From Papilionanthe hookeriana x Papilionanthe teres (lineage: Eukaryota > Streptophyta > Magnoliopsida > Asparagales > Orchidaceae), in contig CM040427.1 of assembly GCA_022702705.1 (NCBI GenBank), positions 20,297,625 through 20,361,624 of the forward strand: a stretch of DNA of 64,000 nt, given 5' to 3'. Made by a program: the position numbers and the translations under genes. The first letter of the stretch is position 1, and each line of letters begins with the position of its first letter. Shown piece by piece: positions 35,344 to 50,140 of this stretch. The notes under the pieces are model-generated. The model saw only the letters and a program-made list of their open reading frames with translations, was not told the origin of the DNA and made no database searches.

Positions 35344-35913
35344 AGCGTTCAGAGTATGCTTTATTTGCTTACAAAATGTAGTATTATAATTGATGATGAT
35401 TATGATATTTTTTCTCTTCTGCTTTTGATGTATACTCAAGTAGATCTCAGTAAAATATGACTCAATTTTCATTTTTGACTTTGATATATGAAGAAATTTG
35501 ACTTGAAAGTATGCAGCATAGTTCGGCCTTGAATGCATTTCCTTGTAGTTAGAATTGGGCAAAGAATTTTTGAGTTGTTTGAATGCATCTTGTTGTTGCT
35601 TCTTCCATGGAATTTGATGTATATTTCAATTTAACCGTATGTTTTCTTAAGTTACCTCAATTTGAGTCTAAATGAACCCAATTCAAATCTGATTGTCTAG
35701 CTTGACTCATCGGCTCAGTCATTCACGTCGACTTGATTTTTCAAGTGATCATTGATATTCAAGCTACAAGCAAATTATGTGTGTTTAAGAGCATTAGTAA
35801 GCTACCAAATCTTGCATGTTTGTGTCGGAAATCTTAGATTCCCAAAGAAGCAAGGAATTATAAACTTGTAATTTTCGCATTAAGAACCAAGAATTTACTT
35901 ATTTGCCCAAGGT

Positions 35914-35916
<3 letters not shown>

Positions 35917-35987
<71 letters not shown>
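35917..35987. repeat. (TA)n microsatellite
   Basis: Pure AT/TA dinucleotide tract beside a SINE-like unit at 36050-36160. Confidence 0.95.
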
Positions 35988-35991
<4 letters not shown>

Positions 35992-36044
35992 TTTTTTATT
36001 TATTTTTTTTTATATATAAGGAAATCGAGGGCAGAAGCATAAAT

Positions 36045-36156
36045 ATCAATTTCTCATGCGTCTTCTGACCATATGATGAGACCGCGCACGCGCCTATAAT
36101 TCGAGAGCTCGCGTCGCAGTGGGATCGAACCCCGAGGAAGTTACAGTGACCCCGCC

Positions 36157-36160
<4 letters not shown>
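36045..36160 (-). mobile_element. SINE-like unit, degraded
   Basis: On the - strand GGGGTTCGATCCC (complement of 36121-36133) is a good box B. Box A is not clear. A GC-rich body with CGCGCACGCGCC lies downstream. It sits between a (TA)n and a (TG)n tract, like the other SINE-like units here. Confidence 0.4.

Positions 36161-36208
<48 letters not shown>
36161..36208. repeat. (TG)n microsatellite
   Basis: Uninterrupted GT dinucleotides following a short ATAT run. Confidence 0.95.
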
Positions 36209-36211
<3 letters not shown>

Positions 36212-36870
36212 ATTGACATAATTATTGGAACAAGAAGAGTCAAAGTAGTTTTTGTTTGGAGGTGAGAACATGAACCGGATATTCTGGATTGATAAAGCTG
36301 AATCAGCCAGAAGTTGTTAAGCTGTAGCTATAATAGAGCTATGAACATAATATCTATCTTAAATTTAAATGCTTTCTGCTTCTATACTTCAAACATGATA
36401 TATGCGAAAGAGGCGCATCTATAGACTGTGGGATATCAGACACTTAAATGTACTAATATATCGCAAGTATTTTACCATTTAGCTCTCACAAATCATAGAA
36501 AGTTCAGCAATAGAATGCAAGTAGTATTATTCTATTGGTTAAGAGCATACATGTTTTTGCAATTTAAGAAAAAAACTTCGTGCAGAAAAAAGTCACATGC
36601 TGTAAGACCTACGAAGTTTGAATAGAGAAAGAACAGCAAGTGGACCAAATTTTCCAGAAAAAGAATGATGGAGGCGATGCGGCAACCTAAAGACTAAATT
36701 TTAGCTTCAGTTTCTTTAGTTTTATTATTATTATTATTATTATTGTAGAACTCTAAAGGTAATCAACATCACATTTTCGCAGGAAATAGAAAATTTTATT
36801 GAATTAAAAAAAAAAAGCATATGGGGAGAATGTGTGTGCGATGCAAATGACCAAAAAATACTTCCATCAC
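36209..36870. other. Intergenic, no gene seen
   Basis: AT-rich sequence with a (TTA)n tract at 36721-36744. No coding region or RNA gene was recognised. Confidence 0.5.
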
Positions 36871-37081
36871 ATTTTTTTTTTTATTAAAGAGCACGTAGGC
36901 TCAATTTTATTGCTCGTAAAATAAAAATACATCCCTGGAAAAAGGTCCCAAACACACACACACTGCAAATACTCAAAAAAGAAAGAAGAAAAAAAAGGTC
37001 ATTTTTCCAAAAAAGTAAAAAATACAGAAGAAAATAAAAAGACACAACAAAGAACAAACAAACACTAACAACAGAAACACC

Positions 37082-38494
37082 TTACATATCATATTGCACA
37101 ATAGAGTAAATAAAATCAGGTACAAGGTTGGAAATCACCGGATTAGAAATCTTCATACCAAGCTTAGCGATCCAGTCAGCAGCAACATTTCTAAATCTTT
37201 TAGTGTGGTTACAAATAGTATTCATTCCTAATGCAAGCAGTTTGATCTTTTTAACCTGCAAAATAATACTCCAATGACAGCTTAACTGACACTTGCAAAT
37301 GTTAAAAAGATATAAAGAATCGATCTCAATAATAAGATGATTCCAACAAATGCTTCGAGCCATATAAAGAGCAAAAGTACGACTTCGAACTCAAGCAACT
37401 AAGGAGGATTCAGCATAAATTGGAGAAGCAAACCAGTTTAGAACCTTACCATTCCAATCTCTAGCAATCCCACCTATACCAGCAGTAGATATTTTCCAGG
37501 CACCATCAGTGTTAATTTTAATATAAGGAGCAAATGATTTAATCCATTTACCTCTATTTAAGCATTTGACCTAGAATTGAAGCTTAATATTAAGATTAAC
37601 CACAATATATGCAATATAATCATTATGAAAATGATCAACTATATTAACAGACAAGCATTTAAAAATATAGGAACAGATTTGACTAGTAACCTGCTTAACC
37701 GTAGGTTGAGAGTCATTGTGCTTAGCATTATTCCTATTAATCCATAAAAACCAGAAAACAATAGCAGGAATAGAACTAAGAAAGGAATGCCCTCTACTAT
37801 TCCAGTCCCGGAAGATATCCAGGATTGAATTGTAGTCAACAAATAATTCCTTCCTGCCACATACAACAAAGATTTCTTTCCAAACACTACTAGAAAAACT
37901 GCAATTACTAAAAAGATGAAGAACATCCTCATAATGAATTTTACAAAGATGGCATCTAGAAACAATTCTCAAGCCTTTAAGCTTAAGAATATCATCAACA
38001 GGTAAACAATTATGAACCAATCTCCAATTAAAAAATGAAATAGAAGGTTTAAGCCAGATATTCCAAAGCCAAGTTAAATCCAGACCAGGAGGATAACAAT
38101 AAGTAGCAGCAATAGTTTTAGTAGCAGTGTTGCCACCAGTATTTTTAAAAACAGGCATATCAGAACTACTCCTATTAATAGGAATATAAACAATGGAAGA
38201 AGCATCAGAAAAGTTAATACAGTTAAGAAGTTTAGTAAAATTCCAGTTAGAATGATCCCAAAGATCATTAACTTTAAAATTAATATCAAAAGGGCCACCA
38301 TAACTATTAACAAGAGGACCCTTAGTAGTCCAATCATCATACCAGAATGAGACATCCCCTTGGCCAATGTCCCAACAAATAAAAGTCTCAGCATCCTTAG
38401 ACACTTTTAACAAAATTTTCCAAATATATGAATCAGTTTTATTAGGAGTAATGGATAAAGGATGCTTATATCCACAATACTTAGTATGTAACAA
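37082..38494 (-). pseudogene. LINE ORF2, zinc-binding and RNase H part
   Basis: Continues from the RT after a frameshift. The zinc-binding zf-RVT region at 37571-38494 (307 codons) shows ISFFNWRLVHNCLPVDDIL and SRCHLCKIHYEDVLHLFSNC, giving the C-x2-C...H...C pattern. A single stop at 37571 then precedes the plant-LINE RNase H: IKINTDGAWKISTAGIGGIA (about 37490-37525), IIEIDSLYLFN and RNVAADWIAKLGM, ending at 37082. One further stop (near 37395) lies inside the RNase H. An RNase H domain at the ORF2 end is typical of a subset of plant L1 elements. Confidence 0.85.
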
Positions 38495-38513
38495 CCGAGA
38501 CCAAAAAGAATTC

Positions 38514-39656
38514 TCATCGTCTAAAATGAAACCATAACTTCATATAGGTAAACTTAATAGAATCAGTAAGAGTACGAAAACCCAAGCCACCCTTATTGAT
38601 AGGTTTACAACATTTACTCCAACTCTTCCAATGAATACTCTTCTTGCCATAACCATCCCACAAGAAGCTTTTGAACATAGATTCAAGCTTCTTAATAATA
38701 ATACTAGGCACATTCATCACCTGAATCATATATAAAGGCATAGAAGTAAGAGTGCTCTTTAGAAGAGTAATACGGCCCCCAAAAGAGAGAAATTTGTTCT
38801 CCCAAGAATGAAGCTTCTTCCTAATTTTATCTAACAATCCCTCATAATGAATAATATGTTTAGCTTTCTTATCCAGAATAAAACCTAAGTACTTAAGAGG
38901 CAACAAAGCATGCTGACATTGAGTAAAATTGGCTATCCATTGCGGTTTTTCAGCGATGAATAAATTTGGAAGCATAAAAATAGCATTTAGAAGTATTAAA
39001 ATAAAGCCAGAAGAGTTTTGAAGATGATCTAAGAGCTTCCAAATTCTCTTAATAGATCTCTTATTAGAGTTAGTAAAAATAATAAGGTCATCAGCATAAC
39101 ATAAATGAGACACACTGAGGTCAGCCTTATGAGTGAAGTTAGTAGTAGAGTAATCAGCATAAAGCTTATTCAACTGCTTAGAAAAATAATCAAAGGCTAC
39201 TATAAAGAGATAAGGTGATAAAGGATCACCTTGTTTAATACCTTTAGAGGCCATGAAGTGACCATAAGAGCTCCCATTAATCACTATAGAATAGAAATTA
39301 TTATCGAGAATTACGTAAATAATATTACAGAAAGCATTGTTAAAACCATAAGCTCTCAAAACATCTAATAAGAAGTCCCAGCTAAGAGAGTCAAAAGCTT
39401 TTTTAATATGCATCTTAAAAATAATGTTAGCATTCCTTTTGCACAAATCAATGTCATATAAAAGTTCTTGCACAGTTAAAGCATTATCACTAATAAATCT
39501 GTCTTTTAAGAAAGCAGATTGATTCATATCAATAATATTACCTAAGATAGGTTGAATTCTAATAGCCATAATTTTAGAAATAAGTTTAGACACAACTGTA
39601 TTAATACAAATTGGTCTAAAAGAGTTCCAGGAATCACCATGATCTTTAGGAATCAA
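38514..39656 (-). pseudogene. LINE ORF2, reverse transcriptase part
   Basis: 380 uninterrupted codons of a non-LTR RT. Motifs in order: IPKDHGDSWNSFRPICIN, MNQSAFLKDRFISDNALTVQ, KAFDSLSWDFLLDVL, GIKQGDPLSPYLFIVAFDYF, the catalytic CYADDLIIF (Y-A-D-D at about 39087-39098), then LKYLGFILDKK, KLHSWENKFLSFGGRITLLK, and KGGLGFRTLTDSIKFTYMKL at the end. The open frame begins inside the RT, so the protein start is lost. At 38514 a one-base shift plus stop breaks the continuation into the next domain. Confidence 0.9.
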
Positions 39657-39796
39657 CGACAGTAAACATCACATAAATCTATTGTCATACAACGACAGTA
39701 AACATCCAACGATAAAATGGGGCTACATATTTGTACCTACGAAGCGTCATCCAATGATTTTACCGTCCTTAACTAAAAGTTAAAAAAAAAATTCAT

Positions 39797-39876
39797 ATAT
39801 ATATATATATATATCAGTGTGTGTGCGCGTGCGCGCGCCTCAAGCCGTGGCCTGTTGGTTGGGGAAAAAATTCATA

Positions 39877-39945
<69 letters not shown>

Positions 39946-40031
39946 GTGTGTGTGCGCGTGCGCGCGCCTCAGCCGTGGCCTGTTGGTTGGGGAAAAAATT
40001 CATACTTATATATATATGTGTGTGTGTGTGT
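39797..40031 (+). repeat. Duplicated SINE head plus TA/TG tracts
   Basis: The block TGTGCGCGTGCGCGCGCCTC, then (A)AGCCGTGGCCTGTTGGTTG, then GGGAAAAAATTCATACTTATA and a TA tract occurs twice, at 39822-39900 and 39951-40018. The copies are separated by a (TA)n run of about 65 bp (39878-39943). TGGCCTGTTGGTTGGG resembles box A of a tRNA-derived SINE. The overlapping open frames here are repeat artefacts. Confidence 0.7.
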
Positions 40032-40205
40032 GCTCAAGCTGTGGCCTCGTTGGTTGGGGGTTTCTCCGTAAGCCCCCTCGGGTCACGAGTTACATCCCCA
40101 TGACGCGGGGTTCTCAAATATAAAGGCGCATGGCCTCGGACCTCCATCATAAAGCTGTAGCGCATAAGAAAACGGTATTTGTGCCTCTGACAAATACCAA
40201 TTCTT
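40024..40205 (+). mobile_element. SINE-like unit with TA/TG tail
   Basis: Begins with a box A-like GTGGCCTCGTTGGTTGGGGG; a weak box B (GGTCACGAGTTAC) lies about 40 bp downstream. A GC-rich body ends at a TA run that passes into (TG)n. The head matches those at 39840 and 39968 and resembles that at 55652. Confidence 0.5.
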
Positions 40206-40209
40206 TTAA

Positions 40210-43255
<3,046 letters not shown>

Positions 43256-44700
43256 CACAGCTCTTTTATTATTGAGTTCCCTCTCAATTGCTAAAGGAAT
43301 TACTCTGATCCTTTGGGTTAATCTCAACATTACTAGGGAAAGTTCCTGAATGTCTATTACTCAGTGCAGTAGCAATCTATTCTAATTGATTTTCATTTTT
43401 TTTAATAGTGGCTTCTTGACTTTGTAATTGATTCCCTTGACTTTGCAATTGACTACCCATATTTAATATCAATTCTTCCATAGACAACTTCTTTTCCTTA
43501 AATTATGGGTTACTATTGAAACCTGGAGGGTAAGAAGGTCTATAACTAGTGTTTCCCTGGTTGTTTGAATTTCCCAATGAGTTCACATAATTTATTCCCC
43601 ACTGCAGATTAACAGTGGCAGTATTATTATTCCAATTTAATTTTGGATGATTTTTCCAACCAGGATTGTAATAATTAGAATAAGGATTGTTTGTTCTATT
43701 ATTTATAACATTCAAAGTCTCATAAGATGATTAAGAATCTACTATCTGTCCCAATGATTTTTCCTCTAACATTAAAGGCGTTTGAGATTAATTCATTCTG
43801 AATTGATCTACTTTCATCAAAATTGCAGCAATTTGAGAAACCAACATAGATATAGCATCACAATTATGAATACTAGCTACTCTTTTTGGGTTTACCCGCT
43901 CAGAATGTCATTGAAAATTATTATTAGTCATCTCTTCAATTAAAGAATGTCTTACTAAAAGGTTTTGACATTAACGACCCGCCAGCATTAACGTCAATTA
44001 TCGATCTAAGAGATCCCACTAATCCATTATAAAATATTTGAATTATTAACCAATTAGGTAAAACATGATGTGGAAAATTCCTAAGGAGATCTTTAAATCT
44101 TTCTCAAGCTTCATAAATTGATTCTCCCTCAAACAGATAGAAAGATGTAATATCGTTTCTATGCTTAGCAGTTTTGGTATGTGGGAAATATTTTGATAAA
44201 AGTTTTTTGACAGTTCTCCCCAAGTTCTGATAGATTCAGGTGCTAACAAATTTAACCAAGTCATAGCTTTATCCCTTAGTGAAAAAGAATAAATTATAAG
44301 CCTGACAGCATCATTCGATATTCTGTCATATTTAAATGTAGCACACAATTCTAAAAAACTAGTACAATGTAAGTTAAGATCTTCATTCGGTGTTCCACCA
44401 AATTGATTGTTTTGTACCATTTGGATATAACAGATTTAAGCTCAAATGAATTAGCAGCTACATCAGGATTTTGTATGGTTAAGTGAATTTCATCTGCTAT
44501 AGGGTTCGCATAATCTCTTAAAGGTCTAGGTTGATGTTTATTTTCATTTCTTTGATTATCGAGATTGTTCGTCATTTTGTTCAAATTTTCATATTCTTTT
44601 TTTGTTTTCAAAATTTTCTAATGGTGTGTTCTAACTCTGAATCGTAAGGTACTAAACCTTTAGATCCAAAACTACGCATACACAAATACAAATTTTAAAA
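43256..44700 (-). pseudogene. gag of Athila-like element B (3' truncated)
   Basis: Athila gag downstream, in the transcribed direction, of the primer site at 44734. Pieces at 44351-44611 (RPLRDYANPIADEIHLTIQN), 44046-44420 (NLHCTSFLELCATFKYD, RTWGELSKNFY) and 43503-43715 (NNPYSNYYNPGWKNHPKLNW, YRPSYPPGFN) match the order in element A. Sequence resembling this gag ends near 43260 with no protease after it, so the element is truncated on this side. Frameshifts and stops are present. Confidence 0.8.
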
Positions 44701-44733
44701 GATTTTTTAGTTACTACTCAATTTACTATTGCG

Positions 44734-44751
44734 TCCCCGGCAACGGCGACA
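44734..44751 (-). other. Primer-binding site, tRNA-Asp type
   Basis: The + strand TCCCCGGCAACGGCGACA is the complement of an Athila primer site pairing with the 3' end of tRNA-Asp, with one difference from the usual CGCCA ending. Six bases (AAAATC) separate it from the LTR. Confidence 0.85.
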
Positions 44752-45358
44752 AAAATCTGATGTGGCAACTGCAAATACAAAGTAATAAATTTTTGCAATT
44801 AGTTTTAATTCAGTCACAGAATATAATCAGTTTAATAAGATGGCAGCTGATCTATACACAAGTATACGTATTGTTCAAATAATACAAGGCTTTAGCAGAG
44901 TCCTGGTTATCGATCCCATTGGAAGGAAACAAACTTTAAGCGTAGCACAGAAATCCAATTTCAATATGCAAAGCACTTAATGTATAATAAAGATGATAAA
45001 GTTTAACGATCTTAGAGTTTTAAAAGTTCACTAAATTACTTTATATGCTTCAAATTAAAGTAAGTACTCATATAATAAGTTCTATAATGCAAGGTTCAAG
45101 TTAAGAGAAAATGTCCTTCCCATTGCAATGATATTAAGGTGAGTGAATGATAAAGATTAGTAAGAATCTTGTATTGTACCAAATAGGAACATACCTATTA
45201 TTTACCATCTCCTGGGTGTTACAAAGAACATTGGTTAATCCTAGGTTAAGTCCGTAAATTTGTGGTTAGGTTGCGAGGATACTAACTCTCACTCTAGAGC
45301 TCTCACTTCCCTTTACCTGAAGGCTAACTCTCGCTTTAGTTTCCAAACACTAGGACCA

Positions 45359-45397
45359 AATTGGGGATTTTAGTCTGTCACCCTAAAATCTCCAATT
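45359..45397. other. Conserved LTR stem-loop, element B
   Basis: AATTGGGGATTTTAG pairs with CTAAAATCTCCAATT around the loop TCTGTCACC: 15-bp arms with a single G.T pair. This is the best-preserved of the three copies. Confidence 0.65.
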
Positions 45398-46130
45398 TTA
45401 TGCCCAATAAACATATTTCTCTATTTATTTGCATCCAACTCCCATGGACTTCACCATCCATGGAATTTAAAGGTGGTCATCACTTTTGTTGTTGAAAGCA
45501 TAGTCCTTTCGGATCATATGTTTACAACATATTTTAACAATTCAATTGGCCAGATCAAAAAGTAAATGAAATTCAAAGTGAAAAATCATCACAATTTCTA
45601 AGCATTTATATGGCACATCTAATCTAAACCATCACACCACCATTTATCATTATAAAGAGAAATACAAAGAAATCTACTCAAAATTCATGGGGAAGATATG
45701 ACAAAACAAAGATTTTATATATAAAAATAATGTTATACAAACAATAAGAAGTAATAACAACTTATATAAACTTTCTCCCCAAACAAATCCCTTGAAATTC
45801 TCTTGAATCTCCTTCTCTCTTCACAATGCATTCAATTCTCTTTTGGAATAGTAAGGAAGAATAAATCTCTCACTTTCCCTCTCCTCCTACAACTCTCTTG
45901 AGAAGAATCCATCACAAACAACACTAAAATACCAAACACTAAACTACAAACTCACACACACTTTCCTTTTTACCTCTCTCTCTAAACACACACGCACTTT
46001 TCTTCTCACCTCTCTCTTTAATGTTGGAGTCCAAATCATGCTAAAATAGCTTAATGATGATTTCCACAAGAGATTCCTCGAAAATCCCTCTGAAAGTCAT
46101 CCAAATACATCGAATTTGGCCTCCACTGAC

Positions 46131-46265
46131 ATTGGGTGCCGACAACGACCTATTGGGCACCGTTAGCAGCCTAGTGGGTGCCGTCGGCGGCCTATTGGGC
46201 CATTTAATTCCTTTCTCTCTAGGAAAATGCATCGTCGGTGCCCGTTTGCCCGTCGTCGGTGCCAG
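46131..46265. repeat. GC-rich 21-bp module, element B LTR
   Basis: Units start at 46131, 46152, 46173 and 46194, exactly 21 bp apart (ATTGGGTGCCGACAACGACC-type). After a short AT-rich gap two further CGTCGGTGCC blocks end at 46265. That is 184 bp before the LTR end. Confidence 0.8.
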
Positions 46266-46449
46266 AACTTCAAAATTTTGATTTTTGCCCTTTTTCTACT
46301 CTAAATTTGTTCATTTTCACTTCTTTTTACTTCAATTGCCTAAAATCATCATACCTGGAACAAAACATAAACAATACCTTCTTTTAAAGTGCAATATCAA
46401 AAAAAATGAGTTCAAAATATGTATGAAAAATCAACATATTTTTGGTGCA

Positions 46450-47760
46450 TTAAAAACCTCCGAAGTTAATTATTAGTTATCTTCAAGTCATTCTTTTACT
46501 ACATAAAAAGTATGGCTTATAGTAGTGGACTCTACTTAAAGGATACTATGTTTTTTTATTTAAATGAATATAATAGCAAGTTTTTAAAAATATTTTCAAT
46601 AACATAGGTCAAAAGTATAGGTATAAAACATTTAGTAATCAAGTCTAAGAGTTCTAGTTTCCTATTCATTTCAAGAATAATCATAACTTGTCACATTAAG
46701 GGTGCATTGAATGATCATATGAAAAAGAAGTTCATGAGATCTCTATTAGTAAGGATGTTAATACTTTACTATAAATTCAGAAATGGAATTAAGTTATTCT
46801 TTTAAGTTGATTCAAGTGAAGCCAATTTTTGATTAGGCATCTTCTCAAGCTTCTCCTCACATGTATTTTTTTTTCTTCTTGGGATTGCTTTTCAATCAAT
46901 TCTTTCCTTTTTTTTTTCCTTTTTTTCTCTTTTTTCTTTTCTTGTGAGGATTACTATATCTGGATAGTCTTTAATAATTTTGAACTTCGCTCTCCTCTTC
47001 CAAAAGTTGGAACTTAAAACACCTCTTTACTTTATAAATATATATTAGCTTTTAAATGATTCATCATAGAGTCACAATCATTTCATCTCACATAGACCTC
47101 TAAGCCTCTTAGCATTTCAAAAATACAATTTTCTTTACTTCAAATAGTTAATTATAATCTAATCCTCTTATACTAAATATCTTAACCTCATAAAGTTAAC
47201 CTTTATTACCAAAAACTTTCATTCAAATCTACTATGATATTTAAATGAAATCAAAATTTTAGTTTTCTAAAGTTAAGCTCAACTACTAAAAAGTCATGTT
47301 ATGATAATTTTAAAAATATATTTTATTGAGAACAAATAAAAGTTAATTTTTTTCCTCCCCCAAACTTAAGTTTTTCAGTGCATATTATATTAATAAAAGA
47401 GAGAGAAAAATAGTAAAATAAACTAACATTTTTGTTTCGGGCATGTGATTATTCTGAAGCATGTAAATATTAATTAAAAATGTAACTACAGGCACAAAAT
47501 AGTTAGAAGCGTTGTTCACACACACACACACATGTGTGTATATATATATAAAAGAGATTTGTAGGGTAAACAAAATGCAAAATACCACATTAAACACTTA
47601 AACAACACCCATTATAGTTTTGTTACAACAGTGATAATCTAACTTAAACTTCAATACAACTTAACTAAAATAAGAAAAAAAAGTACAAACACTACACAAC
47701 TACTCCACAAAAGTAAATAACAAACACAAAGGTTACACAACAATAACAAACTAAAGAAAA
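46450..47760. other. 3' internal non-coding region of element B
   Basis: Homologous to 8442-9900 of element A by shared phrases (CCAATTTTTGATTAGGC near 46828, TATCTGGATAG near 46958). It holds a pyrimidine-rich tract at 46870-46945 and a short (AC)n/(TA)n tract at 47518-47550. No ORF. Confidence 0.6.
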
Positions 47761-48700
47761 ATATTAAATTACCAATCATCATCTTTTCCTTCTTCTGCTC
47801 CTTCTTCCTCAGGCTAATATGGAATATAACGGGGGCAAGTAGGTATATCACACCATCTTCTCCCCTCATAAATCTCATCTGAGCATCATGATAAGCAATA
47901 TCATATTCCACTCTTCGCCTCTAATCATTATTATTAATAATGTTTCTTTCTTCCAAACTATCTATCTTGCTATGAAGCTTCATAATATCACCTAGTTAAA
48001 TCATCAGTTGCTCCATAACATCAGAAATAGTAGGAGTTCTAGAGGTAGATGGTATATCATGACTGGTAGAGGGAATGCTAATACTTCTACTTCCAGCTCT
48101 CCATCCCTCATGAGATTCATAAGTGCAAATGTTGGTCTTACTAATGGGCTTCAAAGGATGAACCAACTCTTCGTAACTACCAACCCCAAGTCCTGATTGT
48201 ATACATAATTTGTAAATCAGGGTAGGATGTCCCAATCCTCCAGTACTTTCCCCTTTTGCAATAGTCTGAATGCTATTGCCAATAACTCTACCAATATCAA
48301 TTATTCTCATGTTTTGAATGCAAAAATTCAATATAGCTTTATCTCTAGAATCTCACTATGATGATAAGTAGGAAGAAGTCTTGCAGAAATAAAGTAATGT
48401 CAAGCCTTAGATGCAACATTAAGAGTGGAAGCAGGAAAGTTTATCCTCTGTCTTTGCTTAATTTTCCACTCCCCTTTTCCATCAGTAAGAAAAGTAATTA
48501 CCTCATTCAAGAAAGAATCCAATGTACCAAAAGATTTGTACTCACATAACAAATTATCACGTAACTGGTAGAAAGCATTGATCCATGTAGGAGTGAATTC
48601 TACCAATTGTCCTCGAACTAGTACATATTCCTCTTCAGTATACCGCAAGTTAGCATAAAATTCATGGACAATATCAGAAACTGCATTGACATAAAAATAA
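47760..48700 (-). pseudogene. Athila 3' ORF of element B (putative plant transposon protein domain)
   Basis: Homologue of the ORF at 9917-10852. From 48690: HEFYANLRYTEEEYVLVRGQ, then KGEWKIKQRQRINFPASTL and ARLLPTYHHSE. After stop and frameshift it resumes as ILNFCIQNMRIIDIGRVIGN, GGLGHPTLIYKLCIQSGLGV and EELVHPLKPISKT, with a Ser/Thr-rich tract. A tail near 47780-47930 holds VEYDIAYHDAQMRFMRGED. Function unknown; it sits between integrase and 3' LTR in Athila-type elements. Confidence 0.75.
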
Positions 48701-49206
48701 CAAAAATATTCCTAATTCCGATAAGCAATTACTTGTTCTACAATTCCGCCCGGATTTTCAAATCATCCGTGCTTTTAAGTTTATAAATCTTCCTTCATCA
48801 AAATCAACCTTCCTCTTTACATTTAAACATCTATGGAGCCATATCAAAATTTTCTAGAAAATTCAAAAAAATCCCAATAAATTCCAAAATCACAATGCAA
48901 TAAACTCCAAAGTTAAATCTAGCAAGTAAGAGTATTTCACCATGAATTTTCTCAAAATTTTCTTCAAAAAAATCTCAAATTTTCGGATTTCAACAATGTG
49001 GGAGATTTCCATGGTGAAAAAAAAAAGTTTAAAATAGAGCTCTTACTAAGGGAAGACAAGATCCAACCTTAAAAAGCTCCGAAATCGCCTCAAATCAAAT
49101 GCAAGCAAGCCCTATGAGTGTTTTTCGGCTTTGGCTGGATCTTGAAGATGAAAAAGGATTATCTACTATTCAAATTCATGATTTTAAAAGGGATTTGGAA
49201 TTTTCA

Positions 49207-49260
49207 GGTTTCGGGCGTCGTCAGCACTGAATTTAGCACCGTCGACGCTAGACTGATTTT
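49207..49260. repeat. GC-rich 21-bp module, internal copy in element B
   Basis: Two units beginning GCGTCGTCAGCAC (49215) and GCACCGTCGACGC (49236), exactly 21 bp apart, sharing the CGTCGTCGG vocabulary of this element's LTR module. It lies about 560 bp upstream, in the transcribed direction, of the ORF at 48648, the same spacing class as in element A. Confidence 0.6.
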
Positions 49261-49621
49261 CAAGTTTCCGAATTTTTCTGCAGTTTCGATCGTTTCAAAG
49301 TTACGACGACATCTAATTAGCCTTTTTAAGAATCTATATTCAATATTAAGAGATGAACTAACACCAATATTACACAAACAACACAAAACATCACTTATAT
49401 ATATAAAATCTAAAGTTACAAACTTACACACATCAATCATTCTATTACATTAATAATTCAGTGTCGCAATCAAACCACAACACTCTAACACTAAAAACAT
49501 AATATAGATTCAAATATCAAGCATTATTTATCTCAAATCACACCATAAGCAAACCAAATATAAATCAAAGTTAAGCAAATAAAGTCCAAACACTTAGTAA
49601 AGTAGATAAAACATAGAATCA

Positions 49622-50140
49622 CTACTCCTCATCAACATCAGTGCTATCATTTCTGATATCTCCCATGTATTGGTGGTGCACAAACAAATTATAGAAGGGT
49701 CGATACGGTAATTCATCAGTCGAATCTTCTTCAATCCAAGCCTTCTTCTTCATCAATCGTATCAATCCTTCTTCCATACGCCCATTATGTTCAAACTGTT
49801 CATTCATCCTCCAATCCAGATAATCAAATAATTCAAATATATTATTAATTCATCCATAAGATTTCATACCTCTTTCTCCAGTCTCTTTATCTTCCTTACA
49901 AATTATAGAAGGGTCGATATTGGACAGTCATAAACATTAGTTGGGTCTATGGACTTCTAAAGAAGAAGCTCTTTTTCCCAACTCTCATATGGTACTTGTG
50001 ACTGACTGCAGAGTAGAAATATAGTAGAAGGATATTCCACACCATAGTTTGATCCCTGCACAATCAATCCCAAAATAGATTTCACAATTATGGTACCAAT
50101 ATCAATAGGTCTATCAGTTTGAATGTTAATTATTGTTTAA
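49622..50140 (-). pseudogene. Second envelope-position ORF of element B (fragment)
   Basis: The upstream part reads NIQTDRPIDIGTIIVKSILG, VEYPSTIFLLCSQSQVPYES and WEKELLL, which is the same putative plant transposon domain as in the neighbouring ORF. The downstream part, 49622-49807, reads KKKAWIEEDSTDELPYRPFY and ends in an acidic tail. Element A has a matching fragment at 11880-12300. Homology stops near 50140, where the element is truncated. Confidence 0.6.

Larger units (their letters stand above)
36872..39666 (-). mobile_element. 5'-truncated L1-type LINE
   Basis: A non-LTR retrotransposon on the - strand. Its 3' end carries an A-rich tail (T run at 36872-36882 on the + strand); the 5' end stops within ORF2 near 39660. 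A candidate 8-bp target duplication CATCACAT is at 36865-36872 and 39667-39674. Domains from 5' to 3' are RT, zinc-binding (zf-RVT) and RNase H. ORF1 and the endonuclease are missing, as is common for truncated insertions made by target-primed reverse transcription. Confidence 0.85.
44758..46449 (-). repeat. Athila-type LTR of element B, internal sequence on both sides
   Basis: Starts TGATGTGGCAAC and ends TTTTTGGTGCA. It contains the ACACAAGTATACGTATTG...CAAATAATACA block at 44858-44886, the stem-loop at 45359-45397 and the 21-bp GC module at 46131-46265. To its left are a primer site and gag; to its right is 3' internal sequence with an envelope-position ORF. The flanking 5-mers AAATC and TTAAA do not match, so this is not a simple solo LTR. 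Confidence 0.85.

Noticed and set aside
35116..35562. 148-codon - strand open frame opposite exon 2 of the gene
   Set aside because: Antisense shadow of the basic, purine-rich coding exon; it has no recognisable features.
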